NCBI RefSeq assembly: GCF_000166715.1
Contig: NZ_AEMI01000001.1
Coordinates: forward strand, 1-52,764
Length of the DNA stretch: 52,764 nt
Direction: 5' to 3'
Origin: Leuconostoc gelidum subsp. gelidum KCTC 3527
Lineage (GTDB): Bacteria > Bacillota > Bacilli > Lactobacillales > Lactobacillaceae
Shown here: positions 44,506 to 52,764 of the stretch, one piece after another
How positions within the stretch are numbered: the first letter of the stretch is position 1
How the letters are laid out: each line of letters opens with the position of its first letter
Notes under the pieces: model-generated
What the model was told of the DNA's origin: nothing
The model's input: only the letters and a program-made list of their open reading frames with translations
Databases searched by the model: none
Program-made: the position numbers and the translations under genes

Positions 44506-45099
44506 CTAGCCTATGTTAATCATTTTAACCGGCAAATCAGTCAGTTGTTCTATATTATGTGACGTCATAATGACCATTTTTTCACGCTCTTGAACCAAAG
44601 ATGCAATCATTTTTAGAATCACTTTTGAATTCGTAACATCAACCCCACTGGTTGGTTCATCAAAAATATACAGTTCTTTTTCCAACAGACATTGTCCGTA
44701 AGTCAGCACCATCTGCCTTTCACCACCAGATAATTGTCCCATTTTAACGGACCATATCTTGTCTAAAGCTTGTCGTTTAATCGTTTGGAAAGTTGATCCA
44801 CTCTTCTCTAGGGTACAATTACCAATTTGGCGGTACATATTTATCGTTTGGCCGACGCTCAGCGTCGTAAAAAAGTGAATATGCTGTAACTGATAGGCAA
44901 TGTTTTGCTGCTTGGGCACATTTATTTTCTGTCCTTTGGCCTGTTTAGGACCCACACCTGCAATGAAATCTAATAAGGTCGTTTTACCCGCACCATTGGC
45001 ACCCGTGAGCACATTAACCACATGATTAAAAAATTCTGCTTCAAAATCTTGCGCTAAAATACGATCACCATAACATAAAGAATATTTTTTTATTTGCAT
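44506..45099 (-). CDS. ABC transporter ATPase
   Basis: A 197-residue short ABC ATPase. Walker A is GANGAGKTT, the signature LSGGERQMVL, Walker B LYIFDEPTSGVD and the switch TSHNIE. It lies 15 bases after the permease gene and forms a two-gene exporter of the ABC-2 kind. It follows the Bce-type sensor genes, which suggests but does not prove a role in peptide-antibiotic defence. Confidence 0.87.
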   Translation of the reverse strand: MQIKKYSLCYGDRILAQDFEAEFFNHVVNVLTGANGAGKTTLLDFIAGVGPKQAKGQKINVPKQQNIAYQLQHIHFFTTLSVGQTINMYRQIGNCTLEKSGSTFQTIKRQALDKIWSVKMGQLSGGERQMVLTYGQCLLEKELYIFDEPTSGVDVTNSKVILKMIASLVQEREKMVIMTSHNIEQLTDLPVKMINIG

Positions 45100-45114
45100 C
45101 CTCTAACCCCTCAA

Positions 45115-45870
45115 CTAAACACGATCAGCAATTGAATGGACAGTTAATTTTGAGATAGCAAACCAACCAATTACTAAGTAAATTATGGTCACAATTCCTA
45201 ATCTGACTGTCGCTGCACCTTGAATTACATGATTGAAAAAGAACAATAATAACTGATATGATGTGTCAACAATATAAGTTATTGGATTCAGCAAGCTCAA
45301 TAAATCCCCCATCGTATGACTTTTAGGTAAATTAATTGTTAGGAATAAAACAAATAATAAGATCGTCACTAAAACGTTAATCGATTCAATTTTAACCTTC
45401 AAAAGAAATAGTAAACTACTAATAAAAGTAACCGGTACCGCAACCGACAAGGTTGCAATCATTCCTGCAATTAACAAACTGATATGAAAATTATGGGTAA
45501 CGCCAATGACCACCAAATTAAAAATTAACAGTTCAACATTTAAAATGACTAATTGTACCAAAAAATTAGCTGTTAATATTTTCCACTTTGAACCCACTAT
45601 AAAAAATAGTTGTTTATAAAAACCATTTTCCCGTTGTGAAATAATTGCAACAATCACGTTATTTAATAATGTGACCATAATAATGTAAGCCCAAAAATAA
45701 CTAACTACCATCATGGTTTGATGAGAAAACGCTACCTTTGGCTGAGACAAATATCTGATGTTTTTATATAAAAAGTAGATAGTTGGTAATACTAAATTAA
45801 ATAAAAAAACAAATTTATTACTCAACGTGTTGACTAGATAGACTTTGCATAATGCCTTTATCTCGTTCAT
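45115..45870 (-). CDS. ABC-2 type transporter permease
   Basis: A 251-residue six-segment permease. The order, a first segment with a short cytoplasmic start (MNEIKALCKVYLVNTLSNKF), then a pair with ISQRENGFYKQLF between, is typical of ABC-2 exporters. The frame opens at 45942; ATG 45870 has GGGGAG six bases upstream. It has its own promoter covered by an inverted repeat (45907-45933). The substrate is unknown. Confidence 0.82.
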   Translation of the reverse strand: MNEIKALCKVYLVNTLSNKFVFLFNLVLPTIYFLYKNIRYLSQPKVAFSHQTMMVVSYFWAYIIMVTLLNNVIVAIISQRENGFYKQLFFIVGSKWKILTANFLVQLVILNVELLIFNLVVIGVTHNFHISLLIAGMIATLSVAVPVTFISSLLFLLKVKIESINVLVTILLFVLFLTINLPKSHTMGDLLSLLNPITYIVDTSYQLLLFFFNHVIQGAATVRLGIVTIIYLVIGWFAISKLTVHSIADRV

Positions 45871-45906
45871 ATCATTCTCCCCAATATATTCAATTTGTAA
45901 ATCAAC

Positions 45907-45933
45907 GATTATAAAAACATCATTTTTATAATC
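45907..45933 (-). promoter_or_regulatory. Perfect dyad over the -10 of the ABC-2 exporter promoter
   Basis: GATTATAAAAA-CATCA-TTTTTATAATC is an 11-bp perfect inverted repeat containing the minus-strand -10 TATAAT (45908-45913); a -35 TTATGA lies 17 bases upstream. The AT-only stem makes a terminator unlikely and an operator more likely. Confidence 0.45.
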
Positions 45934-45975
45934 ATAACACAATAATCATATGATTACAGCCTGCCTATTAAAGAT

Positions 45976-46842
45976 TTAAAAATGAATTACTACCTTCGTA
46001 CCAATCCCTATTTCGGATGTTATTGAAATATCAAATGATAATTTATTTAAAACTAACTTCGTTAAATACAACCCTAATCCACTTGATTTTTTATCCAAAC
46101 GACCATTGTACCCGGTAAATCCGTGTGAAAATAGTCGCGGTAAATCTGATGCCAAAATTCCTATGCCACTGTCAACAATCATTAATTGCTGATCTGTTAC
46201 TTGAATCGTCACGCCACCTGTTTCTGTATATTTCACAGCGTTATTAATAATTTGTTCAATAGCTACAGCTAACCATTTGGGATCTGTTTTAATAGTCGCT
46301 TCACCAACAATTGTTACCTGCAATTCTTTATGAATAAATTGGGGCGCATATTTCTTAATAACCGTATTAACTAATTCGCGCACATTCACAACATCAAAAC
46401 GAAAGTCGGTAGCAGTATTTTGAACACGGAGATACTCGAGTAAAATGGTCAAATAATTTTCGAGCGCAAATGTTTGTTTTTGAAGTTCTGGTAATTGTGT
46501 CTGAGCAACCAAGTCCATACTAGCCAATGGCACTTTCATTTGATGCGTCCAAACGCGCATGATATCCATAAAATCTTTATCACGCTGTAATTGCGCTGAT
46601 AATTTTGCTGTTAACTGCACATTATCTATCTTTAAATTGGTTAATTGTTGCTGATATTTATAAAATTTTTGATAGTCAATTATCGTGTAAACACTAAATA
46701 TTAATAAAAATAATAAACTCGCATTAAGCAATGGGATCATCGGTAACTGCCACAGAGAAAAAGTCAATAAAAATAAAGTGAAGCCGATAGCAATCGTCAA
46801 AAACAAACCAGCTCGCCGCTTTAAATACTTACCCCAAAACAT
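45976..46842 (-). CDS. BceS-type sensor histidine kinase
   Basis: A 288-residue intramembrane-sensing kinase. Two N-terminal segments (about 10-27 and 33-50) with almost no outside loop match the BceS group, which senses through its ABC transporter. The phosphorylated His is in WTHQMKVPLASMD (about 114-126). ATP-binding boxes are EQIINNAVKYT, DSGIGI and SSGLGLYLTK. The frame opens at 46875; ATG 46842 has GAGGTG upstream and overlaps the regulator end by 14 bases. Confidence 0.9.
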   Translation of the reverse strand: MFWGKYLKRRAGLFLTIAIGFTLFLLTFSLWQLPMIPLLNASLLFLLIFSVYTIIDYQKFYKYQQQLTNLKIDNVQLTAKLSAQLQRDKDFMDIMRVWTHQMKVPLASMDLVAQTQLPELQKQTFALENYLTILLEYLRVQNTATDFRFDVVNVRELVNTVIKKYAPQFIHKELQVTIVGEATIKTDPKWLAVAIEQIINNAVKYTETGGVTIQVTDQQLMIVDSGIGILASDLPRLFSHGFTGYNGRLDKKSSGLGLYLTKLVLNKLSFDISITSEIGIGTKVVIHF

Positions 46843-47482
46843 ACCCAACACCTCGCACTGTATGAATTTTATCAAAATTAATTATGCCTACTTTTTTTCT
46901 CAATCGCGTCATATTAACATGTAAAGTATTCGCGTCAATAAAATCGTTATTTTCCCACAATTTAGTCAATAAAATATCTTTTGGCACAACAGTTGTGCCA
47001 TATTCAAATAGTATTTGTAATATTTTAGTTTCTGTACTGGTTAGCTCAACTTTTCCTGCGTTACCTATTAATTGATTATCTACCAACTGGTATTCGTCAA
47101 ACGTCAATTCAGATGCACTGAAATTATAGCTACGTCGTAACAATGCTTGCACTTTTGCTCTCAAGACCACCAAATTAAATGGTTTAGCAACAAAATCGTC
47201 AGCTCCCATACTCAGTGCCATGACTTGGTTCATTTCATCATTAGCGCTTGAAATAAAAATAATTGGCACTTTGCTAATTTTACGTAACTCTGTTGTCCAA
47301 TAAAAACCATTGAAGTAAGGTAAGGTAATGTCCATCAGTACAAGATCTGCGTGCGTTTCAGTAATTTCTTGAACGACAGCACGAAAATTCAGCGTTGAAA
47401 CAACGCTGAATTCTGATGATAATACTTTTTTTAAGCTGTCTACGATACTTGTATCATCTTCGACAATAAATATTTTTTGCAT
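46829..47482 (-). CDS. BceR-type response regulator
   Basis: A 217-residue OmpR-family regulator. The receiver has acidic DD near the start (VEDDTS), phospho-accepting Asp in LVLMDITLP, and Lys in VAKPFN. The winged-helix DNA-binding domain covers about 125-217 (TSTETKILQILFE, HVNMTRLRKKV, VRGVGYVLG). The frame opens at 47563; ATG 47482 (MQKIFIVEDD) gives the normal start and lies five bases after the bceB stop. It probably activates the operon through the box at 50306-50321. Confidence 0.92.
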   Translation of the reverse strand: MQKIFIVEDDTSIVDSLKKVLSSEFSVVSTLNFRAVVQEITETHADLVLMDITLPYFNGFYWTTELRKISKVPIIFISSANDEMNQVMALSMGADDFVAKPFNLVVLRAKVQALLRRSYNFSASELTFDEYQLVDNQLIGNAGKVELTSTETKILQILFEYGTTVVPKDILLTKLWENNDFIDANTLHVNMTRLRKKVGIINFDKIHTVRGVGYVLG

Positions 47483-47489
47483 AACTTTA

Positions 47490-49478
47490 TTATACGTGAC
47501 GTTGCACGATGTTAACATAACTACGCGAAGTAATTTTATAAATAATATAGTACAATACTGCAATCAATAGAATAACGCCACCACTAACAGATAGCATCAA
47601 TGTTTTATTCGTAATACCAAAGGCATTAATAATTTTAGAAACCATCATATAAGCACCTGCAAAGTGAACGATAGCCACCACAATTGGCATGAAAAATAAC
47701 AAACGTATTTGACTATTAATTGTTTGCGATACTTCTTTTTTAGATAAACCGACTTCCTGTAGTATACGGAACGCTTCCTTATCCTGTTCACCTTCAGCAA
47801 TTTGTTTATAGTAAATGATTAACGCTGCACCGATTATAAATGTGAGTCCCAGTGTGAAACCAATAAATAAGAAGCCACCTGTATAAACTTGTGCCTCTTG
47901 CAGTAGCGCAAATCGATCAACGGCGGATGTTGATATTGGTGATACACTACTTTTACCTTCTGCTTTAAATGCCTTAACAACCTTCTTGCTGCCTCTCTTG
48001 CTTAAATTAGTTATTAAGGTACGTCGTGGAATCGTGTAACTATTCGCATCAAACTTAATACGCTGATATAACTGCTCTGCTTGTGCATCATTTTGGGCCA
48101 CAATCATCATGCTGTTCCCGATACTACTTTGCGTTGGGTAGTTTTTGACGTTTGTTGTTTGCCCTTTAACGTACAATAATTGACCAAACCAATTGATTGT
48201 CTCTGCATTAAAATGACCAGAATAATTATGAATTAATACATCATTTGGTGCCAATTTTGGTAGTTTGTTGCCTAACTTAATCAATGTATCACGAGAAACA
48301 ACCTGTACAGTGGTTACCCCTGCCTTATTATAACTATCTGTTAAATGATTAATAGTCACATGTTTGCCACTAGATAATATCATTCTTGGCGTGCCATAAT
48401 CAACATATTGAATGCCTTTTTTTAAATTAACTTGTGACTTTTTTTCAGTCTGGGACAAAATACTTTTAAATTGTTCCTCCGACACATTGCCAACATGAGT
48501 ATCCCCTGTATTCATAGCGCTAAGCTCAGTCGTAAATGGCATATTTGATATCACGGTTTGCTTTAATCCAGTTTGTAACATGACCGTCGTCACTAATGTG
48601 ACAATGGCCATTGTAACTAAGATCGTAATGTTTCCCAATCCGATTGCATTTTGTTTCATGCGATACAGTAAGGCATTTGTTGTTATAAATTTTTCTGGTT
48701 GATAATAGCGCCGACCACGCTTTTGGCGTTTTAAATACCAAATGGTAAACGCCACATAAAACAGATAAGTCCCAACAATAACTAACAAAACCGCGCCAGC
48801 AAATGTGGTAACAAGCGACGGTCCTATCTTAACTGTTATTGCCATATAATAACCAACAACTAATAATAAAACGCCTAAGAACGCTAAGAATCCTCGCGAT
48901 TTTGGTTCACGTTCACCCTGATTTTCCGAATGCAATAATGCCAAACTAGAGTGATGATGAATCGTCCAGGTACTAATAACCGCTAACAAGACAAAAGCAG
49001 TTAAAGCAACTATAGTTGGCATAGCAAAACCCAACATCGAAAACGTTAAATTGAAATAGTTGCCACCAATTAAAGCGATAAAAACTAAAAATAAGAACTT
49101 TGATAAAATAACGCCGGCAATTGTACCAAGTAACACTGTTGCCAGCAACAAGAATAACAGTTCAAATAATGCAACAACTATAATTTGAGCTTTCCCAAGC
49201 CCCAAAATATCATACAAACCAAACTCTCGTGATCGTTTCTTTAACAAAAAACGGTAAGCATAAATTTCAATACCAATTGAAAAAGGAATGAGTATGACTT
49301 GACCAATAATTAGAACGACAGATACTGACTTGATCCCTAACTTATCTAACTGTGGTGAAAAAGCAATCGATGCTAAAATGAAATTTAAAACAAACATCAT
49401 GATTGTTGCCAGTAAAAATGGTGCAAAATTTTTGAATGATTTTCGAATATTACGTTGCGCTAATTTCAGATAAAACAT
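47490..49478 (-). CDS. BceB-type ABC transporter permease
   Basis: A 662-residue FtsX-like permease with ten segments and a large extracellular domain (about residues 310-520) between segments 7 and 8, the BceB layout. Such transporters remove bacitracin, nisin or similar peptides from lipid II-cycle targets and also tell the kinase about them. GGAGG lies seven bases upstream, and one base separates it from bceA. The exact antibiotic cannot be read from the sequence. Confidence 0.9.
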   Translation of the reverse strand: MFYLKLAQRNIRKSFKNFAPFLLATIMMFVLNFILASIAFSPQLDKLGIKSVSVVLIIGQVILIPFSIGIEIYAYRFLLKKRSREFGLYDILGLGKAQIIVVALFELLFLLLATVLLGTIAGVILSKFLFLVFIALIGGNYFNLTFSMLGFAMPTIVALTAFVLLAVISTWTIHHHSSLALLHSENQGEREPKSRGFLAFLGVLLLVVGYYMAITVKIGPSLVTTFAGAVLLVIVGTYLFYVAFTIWYLKRQKRGRRYYQPEKFITTNALLYRMKQNAIGLGNITILVTMAIVTLVTTVMLQTGLKQTVISNMPFTTELSAMNTGDTHVGNVSEEQFKSILSQTEKKSQVNLKKGIQYVDYGTPRMILSSGKHVTINHLTDSYNKAGVTTVQVVSRDTLIKLGNKLPKLAPNDVLIHNYSGHFNAETINWFGQLLYVKGQTTNVKNYPTQSSIGNSMMIVAQNDAQAEQLYQRIKFDANSYTIPRRTLITNLSKRGSKKVVKAFKAEGKSSVSPISTSAVDRFALLQEAQVYTGGFLFIGFTLGLTFIIGAALIIYYKQIAEGEQDKEAFRILQEVGLSKKEVSQTINSQIRLLFFMPIVVAIVHFAGAYMMVSKIINAFGITNKTLMLSVSGGVILLIAVLYYIIYKITSRSYVNIVQRHV

Positions 49479-49479
49479 A

Positions 49480-50235
49480 TCAATTACCTCCTAAAACACT
49501 ACCCATGGCTAAGTTAATTTCTTTGTTAAAATCTGATGTACTACGCTCAGCACGATATAATTGGTGATAAATCATACCATCTTTAATAAACAACACACGT
49601 TTAGCGTGACTGGCAACAACACTTGAATGTGTCACCATTAAAATAGTTTGTCCTTCATCGTTGATCTGTTCAAATAAATTTAACAAGCGATCTGAATTTT
49701 TGGAGTCTAATGCCGCGGTTGGTTCATCCCCTAAAATCAAGTCAGGTTGCGTCATTAAAGCTCTCGCAATAGCCACACGTTGTTTTTGTCCACCAGATAA
49801 TTCAAAAGGTTGCTTATTTAATAATTCCGAAATATTAAGCAACGGTGCTAATGTACCAATACGCTCTTTCATCATTTGTACTGGCTTTCGGTTTAACACG
49901 AGTGGCAAATAAATGTTATCTCGCACATTTAATGTATCTAACAAATTAAAGTCCTGAAATACAAATCCCAGATGTTCACGACGAAATTTGGCTAAATCAT
50001 TGGCTTTAATATTTGTAATGTTATTACCATTCAATGCTACCGTACCATTAGTTGGATGTTCTAATGTCGCTAAAATATTGAGGAGTGTTGTTTTACCACT
50101 GCCTGACTCACCCATAATAGCAATATACTCACCATTCTCAACACTAAAATCAATGTCGCGCAATGCCGCTGTTGTTTCCTTTGAAAACCGTGTTTTGAAT
50201 ATTTTTTCAAGATGATTAACTTCTAATAACATCAT
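49480..50235 (-). CDS. BceA-type ABC transporter ATPase
   Basis: A 251-residue ATPase. Walker A is GESGSGKTT, the signature LSGGQKQRVAIARAL, Walker B LILGDEPTAALD and the switch THSSV. The N-terminal half matches the MacB/BceA group. GGAGG lies five bases before the ATG. It is the first gene of the order bceA-bceB-bceR-bceS, one transcription unit, divergent from the AdcR-like regulator. Confidence 0.92.
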   Translation of the reverse strand: MMLLEVNHLEKIFKTRFSKETTAALRDIDFSVENGEYIAIMGESGSGKTTLLNILATLEHPTNGTVALNGNNITNIKANDLAKFRREHLGFVFQDFNLLDTLNVRDNIYLPLVLNRKPVQMMKERIGTLAPLLNISELLNKQPFELSGGQKQRVAIARALMTQPDLILGDEPTAALDSKNSDRLLNLFEQINDEGQTILMVTHSSVVASHAKRVLFIKDGMIYHQLYRAERSTSDFNKEINLAMGSVLGGN

Positions 50236-50305
50236 ACTTCCTCCATTTCATATACTCATTATCTAATATTTTGATGCCGTGCTCACTTACACCTTGTGAT
50301 ATAAC

Positions 50306-50321
50306 CTGACAAAACTGTCAG
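50306..50321. promoter_or_regulatory. BceR-like operator box
   Basis: CTGACA-AAAC-TGTCAG is a perfect inverted repeat with a four-base spacer and fits the TNACA-N4-TGT core described for BceR-type regulators. It lies about 70 bases upstream of the bceA start. Confidence 0.6.
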
Positions 50322-50341
50322 AATAATTTTTAACATTCAGT

Positions 50342-50398
50342 TTGACAACCGCTTCCTATTTTTGTTATAGTTTACTGGTTAATTAACCAGTAAACTAT
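50342..50398 (+). promoter_or_regulatory. Promoter and 32-bp palindromic operator of the metal-regulator operon
   Basis: -35 TTGACA (50342-50347) and a -10 near TATAGT (50366-50371). The perfect palindrome centred between 50382 and 50383 has the half ATAGTTTACTGGTTAA and spans 50367-50398. It contains the AdcR/ZitR zinc-box pattern TTAACYRGTTAA in near-match on both strands (TTAACCAGTAAA). It would give autoregulation by the MarR-type product. Confidence 0.8.
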
Positions 50399-50409
50399 CG
50401 AGGCCAATC

Positions 50410-50850
50410 ATGTCAGAATCCGACAACATAATTCAAGAACTCAACACTTTTGTTCACACGTACGCGGCAAATTCTGAGTTCATTCGCACAACCACAGTAC
50501 AGCAAATTAATGCTACACAGGCACATTTACTGATGCTATTGCACTCACAAAGCGCAACCAATACCGTGCTTGCTGACACAATGAAGCTCACGAAACCAGC
50601 AATTACCAAAGCTATTAAGAATTTGATCACGCATGGCTACGTAATATCAACCAAAGATGCCACCGATAAACGTAGTGTCCATTATACTTTAACTCCTAAA
50701 GGTGTCAAACTTGCTTGGCAGCATGAGCAATCACACCAGAACTTGCATCATGATATTAGTGCAACCGTTTCAAATTTCACACCCGAACAACAAGCAACAA
50801 TTATGACATTTCTTGAACAAATTAATCATTTAAAGGATAATCACTCATGA
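50410..50850 (+). CDS. adcR: MarR-family regulator, AdcR/ZitR-like
   Basis: A 146-residue winged-helix regulator. The DNA-reading region is TVLADTMKLTKPAITKAIKN (about 57-76), with the wing KDATDKRSVHYTLT. Histidines in HLLMLLH and QHEQSHQNLHH could bind Zn2+ as in AdcR. GAGG lies seven bases before the ATG. It is followed by a metal-binding-protein gene with a four-base overlap. It is probably a zinc-dependent repressor acting on the palindrome just upstream. Confidence 0.8.
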   Translation: MSESDNIIQELNTFVHTYAANSEFIRTTTVQQINATQAHLLMLLHSQSATNTVLADTMKLTKPAITKAIKNLITHGYVISTKDATDKRSVHYTLTPKGVKLAWQHEQSHQNLHHDISATVSNFTPEQQATIMTFLEQINHLKDNHS

Positions 50851-51728
50851 AAAAAATAATCGCCGTTATGGCAGTTATCATCATTGCCATCGTAGGTTTT
50901 GCTGCATTTAAAGGCAATTCACCAAAACAAAATACAACCAAAATTAATATTGTTGCATCAACTGATTTCTATGCTGAGCTTGCCAAAACAGTTGTTGGCA
51001 GCCATGGCACTGCCACAGCAATTATTAACAATCCTAATGTCTCACCTGAAGATTACGAACCAACCACAGCAGTAGCTAAAAAAGTCAGTGAGGCTGACAT
51101 CGCACTTGCCAATGGTTTAGGATACGATTCTTGGCTTAACAAATTGGCCCGAACATCCAAACATACACAACTCATCCGCATTGGTGAAAATGTTTTAAAA
51201 GAAAAATCTGGTGTTAATCCCCATCTTTGGAATAATCCAGAAACAATGATAAAAACAGCACAATATTTAGCTGATAATTTATCAAAGCAAGATCCCTCAC
51301 ATAAAAAAGAATATCAAGCCAATGCTCAAAAATATATCACCGGTTTGAAACCCGTGACAGACCTTGTTAGCCAACTTAAAAAACATGCTAATAACCAATC
51401 TGTTGCCCAAACAGAACCTGTTTTTGAATATATGTTAACAGCTTTAGGATACAAAGTAATGGATAATGATTTTTCTGAAGCCATTGAAGAGGGTAACGAT
51501 CCTTCACCGGCGACACTAACAAACCTGCGTGCAGCGATTACAAACCACAAAATTGCCTTTTTGGTAAATAATAAGCAAACGACAAGTTCAACTGTTTCAA
51601 CCCTTGTTAATCTTGCAAAGGACAATAATGTGCCTGTTATTAATGTTACTGAAACCATTCCACGTAACGAACATTATGTCAGTTGGAAAGTAGCAGAGTT
51701 AAAACAAATTCAAAAAAAGACGCAATAA
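50847..51728 (+). CDS. Metal ABC transporter substrate-binding protein, ZnuA/AdcA-like
   Basis: A 293-residue extracellular metal-binding protein of cluster A-I. An N-terminal hydrophobic segment (4-22) lacks a lipobox cysteine, so it is anchored or secreted. One ligand His is visible in VNPHLWNNPE. The place of the first His (usually DPH before YEP) reads SPEDYEP, and the third reads TEPVFEY, so other residues would have to bind metal. ETIPRNEHYVSWK ends the C-terminal lobe. Regulation by the AdcR-like gene suggests zinc. No permease or ATPase gene follows, so it must use partners elsewhere. Confidence 0.82.
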   Translation: MKKIIAVMAVIIIAIVGFAAFKGNSPKQNTTKINIVASTDFYAELAKTVVGSHGTATAIINNPNVSPEDYEPTTAVAKKVSEADIALANGLGYDSWLNKLARTSKHTQLIRIGENVLKEKSGVNPHLWNNPETMIKTAQYLADNLSKQDPSHKKEYQANAQKYITGLKPVTDLVSQLKKHANNQSVAQTEPVFEYMLTALGYKVMDNDFSEAIEEGNDPSPATLTNLRAAITNHKIAFLVNNKQTTSSTVSTLVNLAKDNNVPVINVTETIPRNEHYVSWKVAELKQIQKKTQ

Positions 51729-51769
51729 TCTTACCACACCATCAATCATTTTAAATATGCTATACTACT

Positions 51770-51805
51770 CTTGAAAAGTATCAGGATTTTCTGATACTTT
51801 TCAAG
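51770..51805. terminator. 15-bp perfect hairpin before the aldo/keto reductase
   Basis: CTTGAAAAGTATCAG (51770-51784) pairs with CTGATACTTTTCAAG (51791-51805). It ends the metal-protein operon. No long T run follows, so it may be a weak terminator or a leader hairpin of the next gene. Confidence 0.5.
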
Positions 51806-51841
51806 ATAATCAATTAGCAATTTATGATGGAGGTAATATTT

Positions 51842-52702
51842 ATGTCTCTTACAGACACTTACACACTAGCAAACGATACTAAAATACCAGTTCTTGGTTT
51901 TGGTACCTGGCAATCTGCCGATGGTGATGTTGCTTATCAAGCAGTCAAATGGGCGCTCGATGCTGGTTATCGACACATTGATACAGCTGCAATTTATGGT
52001 AATGAAGCATCGGTTGGCCGGGCGATCAAAGATTCAGGTATACCACGGGAATCTTTGTTTGTGACATCTAAACTTTGGAATGATGCACGAACCTATGACA
52101 CAGTAACTAAAGCACTTGACGTATCACTCGATAAATTAGGCCTTGATTACTTGGACTTATATTTAATTCATTGGCCTAATCCAGCAGGTGTGCAAGTTAA
52201 AGGTGAACACGCTTGGCAGTCTGCCAATGCTGAAACCTGGCATGCTTTCGAAGATGCCTATACATCGGGTAAAGTTAAAGCCATTGGCGTTTCTAATTTC
52301 CAAATTCATCACCTAGAGGAATTAACTAAGACGCAAAACATAGCTCCCATGGTGAATCAAAACTTTCTTAATCCCTCTGATCAACAAGTAGAACTTGTTA
52401 CTTACAATAATGCACACAACATTCTAAATGAGGCTTACTCACCATTAGGTACTGGAAAACTAATCGACCTGCCACAGGTCAGTTCTTTAGCGGAAAAATA
52501 CAACAAATCTATCCCTCAAATTTTAATTCGATGGTCATTAGATAAAGGATTTTTGCCTTTACCCAAATCAACCCACGAATCATATATTCAAGCTAATGCA
52601 GATGTGTTCGATTTCGTATTAACAGTTGAAGACATTGTATCTCTGGATCAGTTACAAGCAATTGGTGGCTTGCATACTAATGCTGATCAAGTATCATTCT
52701 AA
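51842..52702 (+). CDS. Aldo/keto reductase
   Basis: A 286-residue (beta/alpha)8 oxidoreductase using NADPH. The catalytic set is visible: Asp in DAGYRHIDTA, Tyr in AAIYGNE, Lys in VTSKLW and His in YLIHWP. PKSTHESYIQANADVFDF holds the phosphate-binding region. It resembles the 2,5-diketo-gluconate reductase group; the natural substrate is unknown. The frame opens at 51824, but ATG 51842 (MSLTDTYT) has GGAGG nine bases upstream. It is a single gene ending at a terminator. Confidence 0.92.
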   Translation: MSLTDTYTLANDTKIPVLGFGTWQSADGDVAYQAVKWALDAGYRHIDTAAIYGNEASVGRAIKDSGIPRESLFVTSKLWNDARTYDTVTKALDVSLDKLGLDYLDLYLIHWPNPAGVQVKGEHAWQSANAETWHAFEDAYTSGKVKAIGVSNFQIHHLEELTKTQNIAPMVNQNFLNPSDQQVELVTYNNAHNILNEAYSPLGTGKLIDLPQVSSLAEKYNKSIPQILIRWSLDKGFLPLPKSTHESYIQANADVFDFVLTVEDIVSLDQLQAIGGLHTNADQVSF

Positions 52703-52706
52703 ACAT

Positions 52707-52748
52707 AAAAAAAACGATTGTTTCTACGTGAAACAAATACGTTTTTTT
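52707..52748 (+). terminator. Terminator of the aldo/keto reductase
   Basis: AAAACG.ATTGTTTC pairs with GAAACAAAT.ACGTTTT across TACGT, followed by a T run. Confidence 0.8.
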
Positions 52749-52764
52749 ATTTGTCAGTTAAACT

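Noticed and set aside
1-52764. CRISPR array, prophage, insertion sequence or replication origin
   Set aside because: No regularly spaced repeats, transposase or structural phage genes, or DnaA-box cluster were seen; only the single integrase remnant at 13.8-14.3 kb.

Overview
The window reads as chromosomal DNA of a Leuconostoc-type lactic acid bacterium. It is low-GC with strong Gram-positive Shine-Dalgarno sites, and it carries a glucose-6-phosphate dehydrogenase that looks almost identical, from memory, to the classic dual-cofactor enzyme of Leuconostoc mesenteroides, with enough differences to suggest a related species or strain. Genus is fairly secure; species cannot be read from the sequence.

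Layout. 1-7.8 kb: GtrA-like membrane protein, diacetyl/acetoin reductase, YczE-like and DUF805 membrane proteins, folT behind a THF riboswitch, a Nudix-type regulator with a degenerate Nudix box next to a niaP-like transporter, and a LysR regulator divergent from a YeiH permease. 7.8-11.3 kb: a secreted BspA-like leucine-rich-repeat protein, a cation/proton antiporter with a terminator-bearing leader, and a DUF1801-like protein. 11.4-14.4 kb: a visibly more AT-rich block (anion-permease-like protein, voltage-gated-type K+ channel, integrase pseudogene) that ends at the 3' end of a tRNA-Ser gene, and so looks like a decayed island.

14.6-22.8 kb: a xyloside regulon on the minus strand: transporter xynT, beta-xylosidase xynB, repressor xylR, isomerase xylA and kinase xylB. 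xynT and xylA each have a matching 23-bp XylR-type operator and a cre site. 23-28.3 kb: recQ, a small membrane protein, an NhaC-type transporter under a T-box with a Tyr (UAC) specifier, and an MFS transporter. 28.3-34.4 kb: a divergent cluster in which a GPH sugar transporter, an alpha/beta hydrolase and a LacI regulator face three different esterases. This looks like uptake and de-esterification of acylated oligosaccharides and complements the xyloside genes.

34.4-42.4 kb: a small unknown protein, zwf, and a complete oligopeptide ABC transporter (oppDFBCA). 42.5-50.3 kb: a membrane-anchored glycerophosphodiesterase, a two-gene ABC exporter, and a BceAB/BceRS-type antimicrobial-peptide sensing and resistance module with a BceR-like box. 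50.3-52.7 kb: an AdcR-like MarR regulator with a perfect 32-bp operator palindrome, a metal-binding protein lacking its usual ABC partners, and an aldo/keto reductase.

Start codons were re-chosen for many genes from ribosome binding sites; these choices are stated per gene. The regulatory layer is unusually readable here: two known riboswitch classes, one unassigned attenuator-like leader, and several operator/promoter pairs. No CRISPR array, intact insertion sequence, rRNA or replication origin was seen.
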